From: JBMYTN01 sp049604415
Lineage (GTDB): Bacteria > Pseudomonadota > Alphaproteobacteria > Rhodospirillales > Rhodospirillaceae
DNA length: 40,037 nt
Direction of reading: 5' to 3'
Assembly (NCBI GenBank): GCA_049604415.1
Contig: JBMYTN010000034.1
Span: 1 to 40,037 of the forward strand
The notes under the pieces were generated by a model that saw only the letters and a program-made list of their open reading frames with translations, was not told the origin of the DNA and searched no databases. Positions 18,209-24,449 of this stretch are shown piece after piece (position 1 is the stretch's first letter; every line of letters starts with the position of its first letter). The position numbers were made by a program, and so were the translations under genes.

Positions 18209-19210
18209 CTAATCACCATCATCGGACGTCAGGTCGACCGTGTCAGCTAATATGATACTGTCTAAGTCATCAAGGTTGTTTAGCTGATGTGCCAAAGCAT
18301 CAGCTGATCGACGACTGACCGCTGCGACAAGATCGGTAAATATTTGTGCGAGGAGTTTCGTGACTGGGTGCCCAATGTAGCTATGTTCATTTTTGTAAGG
18401 ACCAGCCAAACATTGTCGAATTGCGACAAGCATGAGTGAATTGGCTTCAGCGCGCACATGATCAGGAACTGATGACAACCCATTGCCGTCATAGGTAATG
18501 CGAAGAGTTCCCCTTTCGGTCTTTCTGAGAAGGCCTTGAACTCTCTCCGAGTTATAGAGCTTGGTGATGAGGGTGTGATCTGTCGTCTCGTTGGCTCGCG
18601 TTGGGTCTCGCCACTGCCCCTGGGACTTTGGAGCGGGGCGATTCACCAAGTTTGCGGGAAGAATTCCAACAACGAGTTTGATGATCTCACGACCAGGTTG
18701 TTCAGAAGGAAAGAGTGCAGCAGGTGAGTTGTAGTCGGCGAGTGCAGCAAACGGACCGTCACCAGTCAGCCAATAGTCAAAATTGCGTTGTGCGAACCAC
18801 TCTCCGAGAGCCTCTCGATCCGGTGCTACACCCGGCGTTGGCAGGCCGAAGGCTTTTCGGTTGCCCTTCCGGAATGGAATATGGTGAACCCAAAACGTAG
18901 TGTAGGGAGTGCAAGAGAGAAATAATGCATCTCCAGGTTTAGGGGTGTTGTCGGAGTTGTCGGCCACAGGCAGAAATTCCGTCCGCAACCAACACATATC
19001 CACCTCGTTATGGGTAACTTGGCGCACCTGATGATTTCGCATGGTGAGGGGAATCGAGCGGTCAAAAATCAAACCGCCATCCACATTGTCATCGGTTGCT
19101 ATGCTCATAGCCTCGATTAATAACGCGGTCGACACGCTGCCGACCTTCACGGCCCGCCCCCGATTGGAGCGGGCTCGGGCTAGAAGCAGACTCAGCGGAA
19201 ACGCCCTCAA
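18209..19210 (-). CDS. Unknown protein, first gene of the motor-protease operon
   Basis: 333 residues from a TTG at 19210, chosen because AGGAGA lies six bases upstream. The frame stays open to another TTG at 19240 with a poorer site, and an ATG at 19108 is a further option. No family is recognised. The central part (about 70-240) is a globular alpha-beta region with Trp and His pairs (PYTTFWVHHIPFRKGN, FDYWLTGDGPFAAL), and the last 90 residues are helical with an acidic end. No signal peptide or membrane helix is convincing. It sits immediately upstream of the protease gene in the same operon, so a sensor or regulator of the protease is possible, but the sequence does not show this. Confidence 0.65.
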   Translation of the reverse strand: MRAFPLSLLLARARSNRGRAVKVGSVSTALLIEAMSIATDDNVDGGLIFDRSIPLTMRNHQVRQVTHNEVDMCWLRTEFLPVADNSDNTPKPGDALFLSCTPYTTFWVHHIPFRKGNRKAFGLPTPGVAPDREALGEWFAQRNFDYWLTGDGPFAALADYNSPAALFPSEQPGREIIKLVVGILPANLVNRPAPKSQGQWRDPTRANETTDHTLITKLYNSERVQGLLRKTERGTLRITYDGNGLSSVPDHVRAEANSLMLVAIRQCLAGPYKNEHSYIGHPVTKLLAQIFTDLVAAVSRRSADALAHQLNNLDDLDSIILADTVDLTSDDGD

Positions 19211-19317
19211 CCAATCTCTCCTACGCGAAAGAAAAACCAAAGGTAGAGTAACAAGCTAGTGAGCCATCAAATGTGATCTACATGCATATAAAGACTGTGT
19301 CTGCAATTAAATACACT

Positions 19318-19352
19318 AAAAAAGGAGCGCCCTCACATTTGGAAGGCGCTCC
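19318..19352 (-). terminator. Rho-independent terminator of the dioxygenase gene
   Basis: On the minus strand, a perfect 8-bp GC-rich stem (GGAGCGCC/GGCGCTCC, 19324-19331 with 19345-19352) with a 13-nt loop is followed by six T. It lies 67 bases past the dioxygenase stop and about 110 bases before the operon start, so it insulates the two minus-strand units. The operon promoter should lie in 19211-19317, where the minus strand has TTGCAG and an AT-rich TATATGCATG stretch, too weak to assign. Confidence 0.8.
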
Positions 19353-19418
19353 CGGTATTTGCTGCGCGATCAGCATTTTGCCTGCCGCGCTGTTGGCATT
19401 TCGGCGACACCGAAAACT

Positions 19419-20459
19419 CTAATCAGGATTGTAGACTCGGGAGATATTGGTCTCCCAACCGGTGAAGGGGGCCAAAGAATTGGCAACCAGGACACGTTGG
19501 ATCCATCGCGAGGCGCGACCCTGCTCATCAAAATAGGGCGAATAGGCGTTTCGCCCATGCAGGGTTACATCATTGGGAATCACGATGGTGTCGCCTGGAC
19601 CAAGATTGACAGGCACTTTCGTGGCCCGGAGCGCTCTGGCGAAGGCCTCCAGAGCGCAAGCTGCTTCCAGTTCGCCGGGAACAACACGAAGGGTGTTGCC
19701 GTAGAAAGCAGCGGAGACTTTCAGCTTACCCGCCGGATCCATGCTCAGGATCGGTGCATCATCGGTCCAAACTTTGGCCCGACCGGGACGGAACCGTTGT
19801 GGCAAGCCATGTTGAAAATTCGGTCCTTTGAGCCGACGGGCCTCCTCAGTATCCATCGCATACAGGGCGAAACGAGAATCCTGGATATAGAAGCCGGGTT
19901 CACCATTGCGCTCGGATTGGATTTTGGTGATCACCAAGGCCTCAGGCGCCCGGTCACCTCCTTGCCAGAAGTAGCGGAGAGCCCCGTGTTCCGTATGGCT
20001 GCCCAGGTCCCCACTTCCGATACCAGAGCTCCGGGCCTGTTGATCTGCCCGGGGAACCAGGTCGTTGACAAGGCTATCTTCTTGTTCCGGGGCGAAGCCG
20101 AAGGGCTGACCCATCAACCGCGCAATGCCAAGGGCCAAGTTTTCCGAGACAAAGGTTTTTTTGACCTCCCGCTTGTCTTCGCCCGGGAGGGGGGGTGCCT
20201 TAACATTCGGGTCAACCGGACCATTGCGAATGACGATGGCGCTGGGTGGGCAGTCAACTGTCAGCAGGTTGTGCAGGGCTTGGACTCCCTTAGGATCCAT
20301 GTAGCCTGCAACGATATCGGCCACCTCATCCAAGCCAGCCTCGGTGGCATGGCTATCGAGCCCGCGATCCTTCTGGAGCGCCGCAGCGCATTTGCGCTGG
20401 TTTGTCGGAGTGAACTCAAGATTGATGATATTTGCTTTTCCAGAAAATTGTGTGTTCAT
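19419..20459 (-). CDS. TauD/AsnO-like Fe(II)/2-oxoglutarate-dependent dioxygenase
   Basis: 346 residues from the ATG at 20459, preferred over an in-frame ATG at 20474 because GGGAGAG lies six bases before it. It has the clavaminate-synthase-like fold pattern: the iron-binding pair His155-x-Glu157 in GSHTEHGAL, the distal His301 in VTLHGRNAYSP, and the 2-oxoglutarate-binding Arg in ASRWIQRVLV near residue 318. Family members hydroxylate free amino acids such as asparagine or arginine, or taurine-like substrates. The HTE form and overall length favour the AsnO/arginine-hydroxylase branch, but the substrate is not readable. It is a single gene with its own terminator and an unusual structured leader. 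No biosynthetic cluster lies next to it. Confidence 0.82.
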   Translation of the reverse strand: MNTQFSGKANIINLEFTPTNQRKCAAALQKDRGLDSHATEAGLDEVADIVAGYMDPKGVQALHNLLTVDCPPSAIVIRNGPVDPNVKAPPLPGEDKREVKKTFVSENLALGIARLMGQPFGFAPEQEDSLVNDLVPRADQQARSSGIGSGDLGSHTEHGALRYFWQGGDRAPEALVITKIQSERNGEPGFYIQDSRFALYAMDTEEARRLKGPNFQHGLPQRFRPGRAKVWTDDAPILSMDPAGKLKVSAAFYGNTLRVVPGELEAACALEAFARALRATKVPVNLGPGDTIVIPNDVTLHGRNAYSPYFDEQGRASRWIQRVLVANSLAPFTGWETNISRVYNPD

Positions 20460-20535
20460 GGGGAACTCTCCCATCGCCCTTGCCGGGGCGTGCGGTGGGG
20501 ACGCCGTCGTCCTCGGGTCCCTCCGCGAGTTCCCC
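20460..20535 (-). promoter_or_regulatory. Structured leader sequestering the dioxygenase start
   Basis: The minus-strand RNA ends at the ATG with a perfect 9-bp closing stem, GGGGAACTC (20535-20527) with GAGTTCCCC (20468-20460). Inside it are two hairpins, GGGAC/GTCCC (20521-20517 with 20502-20498) and CGCCC/GGGCG (20490-20486 with 20479-20475). Together they form a three-way-junction-like fold. The Shine-Dalgarno GGGAGAG overlaps the 3' arm of the closing stem, so folding would block initiation. I cannot match it to a known riboswitch class. Confidence 0.45.
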
Positions 20536-20591
20536 CCAAAAAAAATTCACCTGCATTGCGTTGCTGTTGGGAGGGCCTAATCCACTGAAGT

Positions 20592-20627
20592 AAAAACAAA
20601 AAAACCCAGTCAATCGATTTGACTGGG
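20592..20627 (-). terminator. Terminator-like hairpin in the dioxygenase leader
   Basis: On the minus strand the perfect 9-bp stem CCCAGTCAA/TTGACTGGG (20605-20613 with 20619-20627, 5-nt loop) is followed by seven T, one G and five more T. No minus-strand gene lies upstream for it to terminate. It is therefore either an attenuator in the dioxygenase leader or the end of a small RNA starting within about 20640-20760. Confidence 0.6.
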
Positions 20628-20707
20628 GTGAGTTGGGTAAGGATCGGTGAAATTTTTTGTAGCGATTTAGGCGAAAGTTTTTTCTAAATAAAAAACAATC
20701 AAAACGA

Positions 20708-20735
20708 TTTCTGCATCTATACATAGATGCAGAAA
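20708..20735. repeat. Perfect 13-bp inverted repeat, possible operator
   Basis: TTTCTGCATCTAT, two spacer bases, then its exact reverse complement. The near-continuous symmetry suits a dimeric regulator, and the position in a divergent promoter region would let it act on either side. A hairpin acting as a transcriptional stop is the alternative. Confidence 0.5.
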
Positions 20736-20807
20736 AATATAACTGCCTCTTGTAATGGTATCGCGAAAGACTTAAACAGCCTCCACTGCTCTTATTAAGG
20801 GTGACCT

Positions 20808-20832
20808 GGACCCACTTCGGCTGAAAATGCTC
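20808..20832 (-). repeat. Truncated copy of a dispersed intergenic repeat
   Basis: 25 bases are the exact reverse complement of 33764-33788, where a fuller copy of about 105 bp lies. The copy ends 18 bases before the lipoprotein start codon at 20851, so it may contribute to the 5' leader of that transcript. Confidence 0.85.
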
Positions 20833-20850
20833 AAGACTGGAGGCGACGTC

Positions 20851-21537
20851 ATGAGTCGATTGATCCGCACAGCACTATGTTGTCTGGCGCTGTTTGCCAC
20901 AGCGGCCTGTCAGACCATTGGGGCCGGTGAGGCCACGCAAGCAGGGGATCCTGCTCTTAGAGCGCAAGTTGACGATTTCGGCGAGACTGTTGCCGGAGGT
21001 GCTTTGCTGGGGGCTGTCGTTGGTGCCGCCGCAGGGCTTCTCATCACAGGAGATGTGGGTGGTGCTCTCGTGGGGGCTGTTGTCGGGGGCGGCGTTGGTG
21101 CTGGCGCTGGTGCTGCCGTTGGTTCCGCCAAAGGGGACTATGTCCAGGCGGAAAACGAGCTTGATCAAAAAATTGCTAATGCGCAGGAAGAAAACCAAAA
21201 GCTGGCAGACATTAATCTTACAGCAAAGAGAGCCTTGCAAAGAGACAAAGCACGTCTGGCGAACTTAAAGAGTAAAGTCTCAAAGGGTGAGATAACTCAA
21301 AAAGCAGCTGACAGGAGTCTTGCAGATGCCAAGGCTAATCGGGAACATCTGGCTCAGGCTATTGCCTTCACAAATGAATCTATCGAGGATGTTCAGGAAG
21401 ACATAAAGAAACTGAAATCACAGGGTGTCTCAGTAAAGGCGTTACAGTCTGAACTGAAGAAATTACAAAATAATAAGAAAACTTTGAGCCAAAATCTATC
21501 TGCATATGACAAGCTTATTGAGGCTCAAGATGTCTGA
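20851..21537 (+). CDS. Glycine-zipper lipoprotein with coiled-coil domain
   Basis: 228 residues from the ATG at 20851, which has GGAGG eight bases upstream. An in-frame ATG at 20827 has no such site and would place extra residues before the signal. A short signal peptide ends in a lipobox (ATAAC, Cys20). Residues about 45-100 are a glycine-zipper segment (GALLGAVVGAAAGLLITGDVGG and a similar repeat), a membrane-inserting motif seen in OmpA-like and 17-kDa-antigen-type lipoproteins. Residues about 105-225 are a Lys/Gln/Glu-rich coiled coil. It overlaps the next gene by eight bases, so the two form an operon and may form an envelope complex. The exact function is unknown. Confidence 0.8.
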   Translation: MSRLIRTALCCLALFATAACQTIGAGEATQAGDPALRAQVDDFGETVAGGALLGAVVGAAAGLLITGDVGGALVGAVVGGGVGAGAGAAVGSAKGDYVQAENELDQKIANAQEENQKLADINLTAKRALQRDKARLANLKSKVSKGEITQKAADRSLADAKANREHLAQAIAFTNESIEDVQEDIKKLKSQGVSVKALQSELKKLQNNKKTLSQNLSAYDKLIEAQDV

Positions 21538-22096
21538 TACACGTATGGTGAAGGTCAAAAAGTTGTGGGGCCCAATCTGTGCTGTCACGATGGTTGCCGC
21601 ATGCAATACGACAGACCCCCGTCAAGGAGGCTTTGTGGGGGGAGTTGGGGGCTTGGTCAGTGGGTCCTACGACCAGCGGATCGAAGATCGTGAATCGCGG
21701 CTTGATCAGTTGTCGAATTTAAACACGCAACTCGCTGAAGATACTCAGAACATTGAGCGTCAACGAGCGGATATAGCGGAACAAGAAAAGGCCTTAAATA
21801 TCAGCCTAGATCGTTTAGGCACCAAATTAAGCAAGACCCGCGCAGCCCTGGAACAGGCTCGAGCTGAAAACCGCATCACCAAAGTTGTGTATGACGCAAA
21901 TATCAAAAAGTTGACTCTGTTATCTGCGGAGCAAAATACTCTTACAAGAGAGGCAAAGCAGCGCAGGTCACAAGTAGTGTCCGGACAGCAGATATCTGCT
22001 CGAGTGCAAAATATCCAAGATGATGCTGCAAAGGTAAATGAAATTAAAGAAGGGCAAGAAGAGATTGAAGATTTGCTGGGAATCCCAATTCAATAG
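21530..22096 (+). CDS. Coiled-coil lipoprotein, partner of the upstream lipoprotein
   Basis: 188 residues. The ATG at 21530 lies inside the end of the preceding gene and has GAGG six bases upstream. The signal peptide ends at a lipobox (MVAAC, Cys25), followed by a short Gly-rich stretch (GGFVGGVGGLVSG) reminiscent of the zipper in its neighbour. The rest (about 60-185) is nearly continuous coiled coil. The shared layout suggests the two genes arose by duplication or act as a pair, probably at the inner face of the outer membrane. No named family is recognised. Confidence 0.78.
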   Translation: MSDTRMVKVKKLWGPICAVTMVAACNTTDPRQGGFVGGVGGLVSGSYDQRIEDRESRLDQLSNLNTQLAEDTQNIERQRADIAEQEKALNISLDRLGTKLSKTRAALEQARAENRITKVVYDANIKKLTLLSAEQNTLTREAKQRRSQVVSGQQISARVQNIQDDAAKVNEIKEGQEEIEDLLGIPIQ

Positions 22097-22100
22097 GGCT

Positions 22101-22151
22101 CTAGGCCGTAGACACAAAAACGTCCCGTTTATGAGTCTACGGCCTAGTTTT
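22101..22151 (+). repeat. Short inverted repeat (MITE-like) that can serve as terminator
   Basis: CTAGGCCGTAGAC (22101-22113) is perfectly complementary to 22135-22147 and is followed by TTTT, so the RNA from the lipoprotein operon could end here. The right arm plus its inner bases (22123-22147), reverse-complemented, matches 39984-40008 at 24 of 25 positions. This shows it is a copy of a dispersed element end rather than a plain terminator. Confidence 0.75.
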
Positions 22152-22265
22152 GAATAGTGGGTTAGGGGCCCCTATGGGCCCCGGGGCCCCCGCCGCGCCG
22201 AGGATTGAAGCAAGCAAAACTGTTCCGGTGGTCAGCGGGGCTCGGCGAGGGTCGAAAATGACTCT

Positions 22266-23375
22266 TTATCCGCCCACCACCAGCTTGCGTTGGGACAGGG
22301 CGGTCAGGTCAAAGACGCTGGCATATTTCATGCTGGCATCATTATAGGCGACAAAGGAGTCATGGACCTTTTTGGTGATTGGGTCCTTGGCGGCCAGTTC
22401 CTCGATCACCTCTTTGGTTTTCAGCCCCATTTCCACAATCACCTCGTCAGGGAAGCTGCGCAGCTCGACCTCCGGGAAGGTCTCGGCCATTTCGGCGAAC
22501 ACCTTGGTGTTATTCCAGGTGAAATCGGACAGGGTGATGGCCGAGGTCGCCTGGGCCGCATGGGCAATGATCGCCTGCAAGTCAGCGGGCAAGCCAGCGA
22601 GCGCCTCGGTGTTCACGATCACCTCCAAGGCCGGGCCGGGCTCGTGGAAGGCCGGGACATAGTAATATTTCGCCGCCTTGGGCAGGCCAAAGGCCACATC
22701 CAGCCAGGGCCCAACCCATTCGGCGGCGTCGACGGCCCCGCTGAGCAAGCTCGGGGTGATTTCCCCGGGCGGGGTCAGGACCGTGGCGACGCCCAAGCGG
22801 CGCATGACTTCGCCGCCGACCCCGGCAATGCGCATCTTCAAGCCACGCAAATCATCCAGGCTGTTGATTTCCTTGTTGAACCAACCGCCGGATTGGACGC
22901 CGCTATTGCCGGCATAAAACGGTGTGACGCCAAAGGGGGCATAGACCTCCTCCCACAGCGCCTTGCCATCGCCCATTTGCAGCCAAGCGGCCATTTCCCA
23001 GGCGCTCAGGCCGAAGGGGATGGTGGTGAAATAGTTCAGAGCCGGGGCCTTGCCTTGCCAGTAATAGGGCGTGGCATGGGCCAGTTGGGCGGTGTTGTTG
23101 GACACCGCATCCAGCACTTCAAAGGGCGGAACCAGCTCACCCGCGCCAAAGGTGCGGATCGTCAAGCGCCCCCCGGACATGGCAGTGACCATTTCGGCAA
23201 ACCGCACCGCATTGACCCCAACCCCAGGCGCATTTTTCGGCCAGGGCATGGTCATGTTCCACTCAATGCGCTCCTGGGCGATGGCCGGAGCGGCCAAGCC
23301 GGTTCCGGCGGCCAGGCCAGCGGCCAGGCCGGTTTTGGCACCAGTGGTCAAAAAAGTGCGTCGCTTCATGGACAT
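22266..23375 (-). CDS. TRAP transporter solute-binding protein, DctP/TakP type
   Basis: 369 residues beginning with a twin-arginine signal (KRRTFLTTG, then an Ala/Gly-rich segment ending AIAQ). AGGAGA lies eight bases before the ATG. The mature protein carries DctP-family marks closest to the 2-oxoacid binder TakP: GAGELVPPFEVLDAVS, YYWQGK, GNSGVQSGGWFNKEIN, GLKMRIAG and DAAEWVGPWLD. It should capture a carboxylate or 2-oxoacid in the periplasm for a TRAP permease. No DctQ or DctM gene is adjacent on either side, so it is an orphan here. It lies downstream of the J-domain and c-di-GMP genes on the same strand with a 68-bp gap. Confidence 0.92.
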   Translation of the reverse strand: MSMKRRTFLTTGAKTGLAAGLAAGTGLAAPAIAQERIEWNMTMPWPKNAPGVGVNAVRFAEMVTAMSGGRLTIRTFGAGELVPPFEVLDAVSNNTAQLAHATPYYWQGKAPALNYFTTIPFGLSAWEMAAWLQMGDGKALWEEVYAPFGVTPFYAGNSGVQSGGWFNKEINSLDDLRGLKMRIAGVGGEVMRRLGVATVLTPPGEITPSLLSGAVDAAEWVGPWLDVAFGLPKAAKYYYVPAFHEPGPALEVIVNTEALAGLPADLQAIIAHAAQATSAITLSDFTWNNTKVFAEMAETFPEVELRSFPDEVIVEMGLKTKEVIEELAAKDPITKKVHDSFVAYNDASMKYASVFDLTALSQRKLVVGG

Positions 23376-23443
23376 CGGGGTGTCTCCTCTCGGCTTGAGC
23401 CGATTTGCATCGATTGTTTGTAAGGCGTTGGTGGCGTGGTTTC

Positions 23444-24412
23444 TTAGGGACGGCGCAAATACTCCATGGCCGCGTTCAATTGGCTCATGCGGGCATGATC
23501 GCCATGGGAGCTGTCCGGGTGGTGGACCTGGGCCAGATTGCGAAAGCGCAGCTTGATATCGCGCGAGGACGGGAAGGCCGATGGGGCGAAGCCCAGCACA
23601 TAGAGCGCTTCCGGTCGGCTGTTGACCCCATTGGGCAGGGGATCAAACAGCAGCAAGGAGACCATGGTCCGCAGGCGGTCCACATCATCTTGCAGCTTAT
23701 GCGCCGTGTTCCGCGCCGTGCTGTGCTGTTCTTCCAGGGTTTTGTTGCTGCCGTCCAGGACTTCCAAGGTCTCCCGCAATTGATGCAAGGTCTGCAGCAA
23801 TTGATCCCGTTCCAGCCGCAAGGCCTCTAGGTCCTGGGATCCGGCGGCACCCTCCCCCGTTGGCACCAAGGCTTCCGCGCCGGACGTGGGGTCGGGTTGA
23901 GGGCGCGCGCCCACCTCGACGGTCTCCGGGGGCGCTTGGGCCTCGGTCAGCGCAAAGGAGATTTCCTTGCGATCCAGGCTGAGGGCCACCCCCAGTGCTT
24001 TGCGAATGGTGATCGGGTCATATCCTGCGCCTAAGCGCAGTTGGAGCCGGGGTTTGCGGCGCCAGGGCCGCCCTGCTGAGGGCCCGCTGTTCAGCACAAC
24101 CTCTTCCCGGTCCCCCGGCTCCGGTCCGCCCGGGTCGGGACAGACCGCCAGGGCCTCCGGCGGGGTCAGCAACAGGATGGAGCGGGCCAGGTCAGCCACA
24201 TTGACACCGCGTCGGTCCGCCAGATCCTGGGCGGCGTCGCGAAAGGCGCTGGCACAAGGCACCGTGTAAGAGGTCTTGATCTGCGCCGCCCGCTTCGGTT
24301 TTGCCGAGCGGACACCTGGATTCCCCGTGGGTGCCCTCACGTCGGTGGCACCGGGGTGTTTAGGGTCGGAAGACGGAGAAGGGGACGACTCAAAGCTGGT
24401 TTCCAGGGCCAT
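23444..24412 (-). CDS. Protein with C-terminal J-domain and coiled coil
   Basis: 322 residues. The C-terminal about 55 residues form a J-domain end (YVLGFAPSAFP, LRFRNLAQVHHPDSS, MSQLNAAMEYL) with the HPD motif that stimulates DnaK ATPase. Before it, residues about 195-260 are a coiled coil. The N-terminus (about 30-95) is basic then helical (SAFRDAAQDLADRRGVNVADLA), recalling a small DNA- or protein-binding helix pair, followed by a Pro/Gly-rich linker. It lacks the G/F and zinc-finger regions of DnaJ, so it is a class C co-chaperone with a dedicated client. The gene sits 37 bases after the c-di-GMP phosphodiesterase on the same strand and may be cotranscribed with it. Confidence 0.75.
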   Translation of the reverse strand: MALETSFESSPSPSSDPKHPGATDVRAPTGNPGVRSAKPKRAAQIKTSYTVPCASAFRDAAQDLADRRGVNVADLARSILLLTPPEALAVCPDPGGPEPGDREEVVLNSGPSAGRPWRRKPRLQLRLGAGYDPITIRKALGVALSLDRKEISFALTEAQAPPETVEVGARPQPDPTSGAEALVPTGEGAAGSQDLEALRLERDQLLQTLHQLRETLEVLDGSNKTLEEQHSTARNTAHKLQDDVDRLRTMVSLLLFDPLPNGVNSRPEALYVLGFAPSAFPSSRDIKLRFRNLAQVHHPDSSHGDHARMSQLNAAMEYLRRP

Positions 24413-24449
24413 GGATCACCGGACCGGTCAAAGGCTCGGGGTTAGAGGG

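Larger units (their letters stand above)
20460..20850. other. Divergent intergenic region with several palindromes
   Basis: This 391-bp gap separates the dioxygenase (minus) from the lipoprotein pair (plus). From the dioxygenase side it holds the GC-rich structured leader, a terminator-like hairpin at 20605-20627, a very AT-rich stretch with a 13-bp perfect palindrome at 20708-20735, and a truncated copy of a dispersed repeat at 20808-20832. The frame open on the minus strand across it starts without a ribosome-binding site, and I do not call it a gene. Confidence 0.6.

Noticed and set aside
8102..19210. Canonical Zorya type I or II
   Set aside because: No ZorC/ZorD helicase-like or ZorE HNH-like protein is recognisable in the operon; only the A and B subunits resemble Zorya.
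20416..20556. Possible 46-residue peptide (starting MQVNFFWGELAEG) before the dioxygenase, resembling a modified-peptide precursor
   Set aside because: No ribosome-binding site, the frame runs into the dioxygenase gene, and the GC-rich part is explained by the paired leader structure. Conservation of the frame in relatives would reopen it.
19359..20588. 409-codon plus-strand frame
   Set aside because: Antisense to the dioxygenase with its iron-binding motif and terminator; no supporting signals.
22290..23423. 377-codon plus-strand frame
   Set aside because: Antisense to the TRAP binding protein, which has a signal peptide and family motifs; the frame's Gly/His/Gln-rich product is typical of a shadow.
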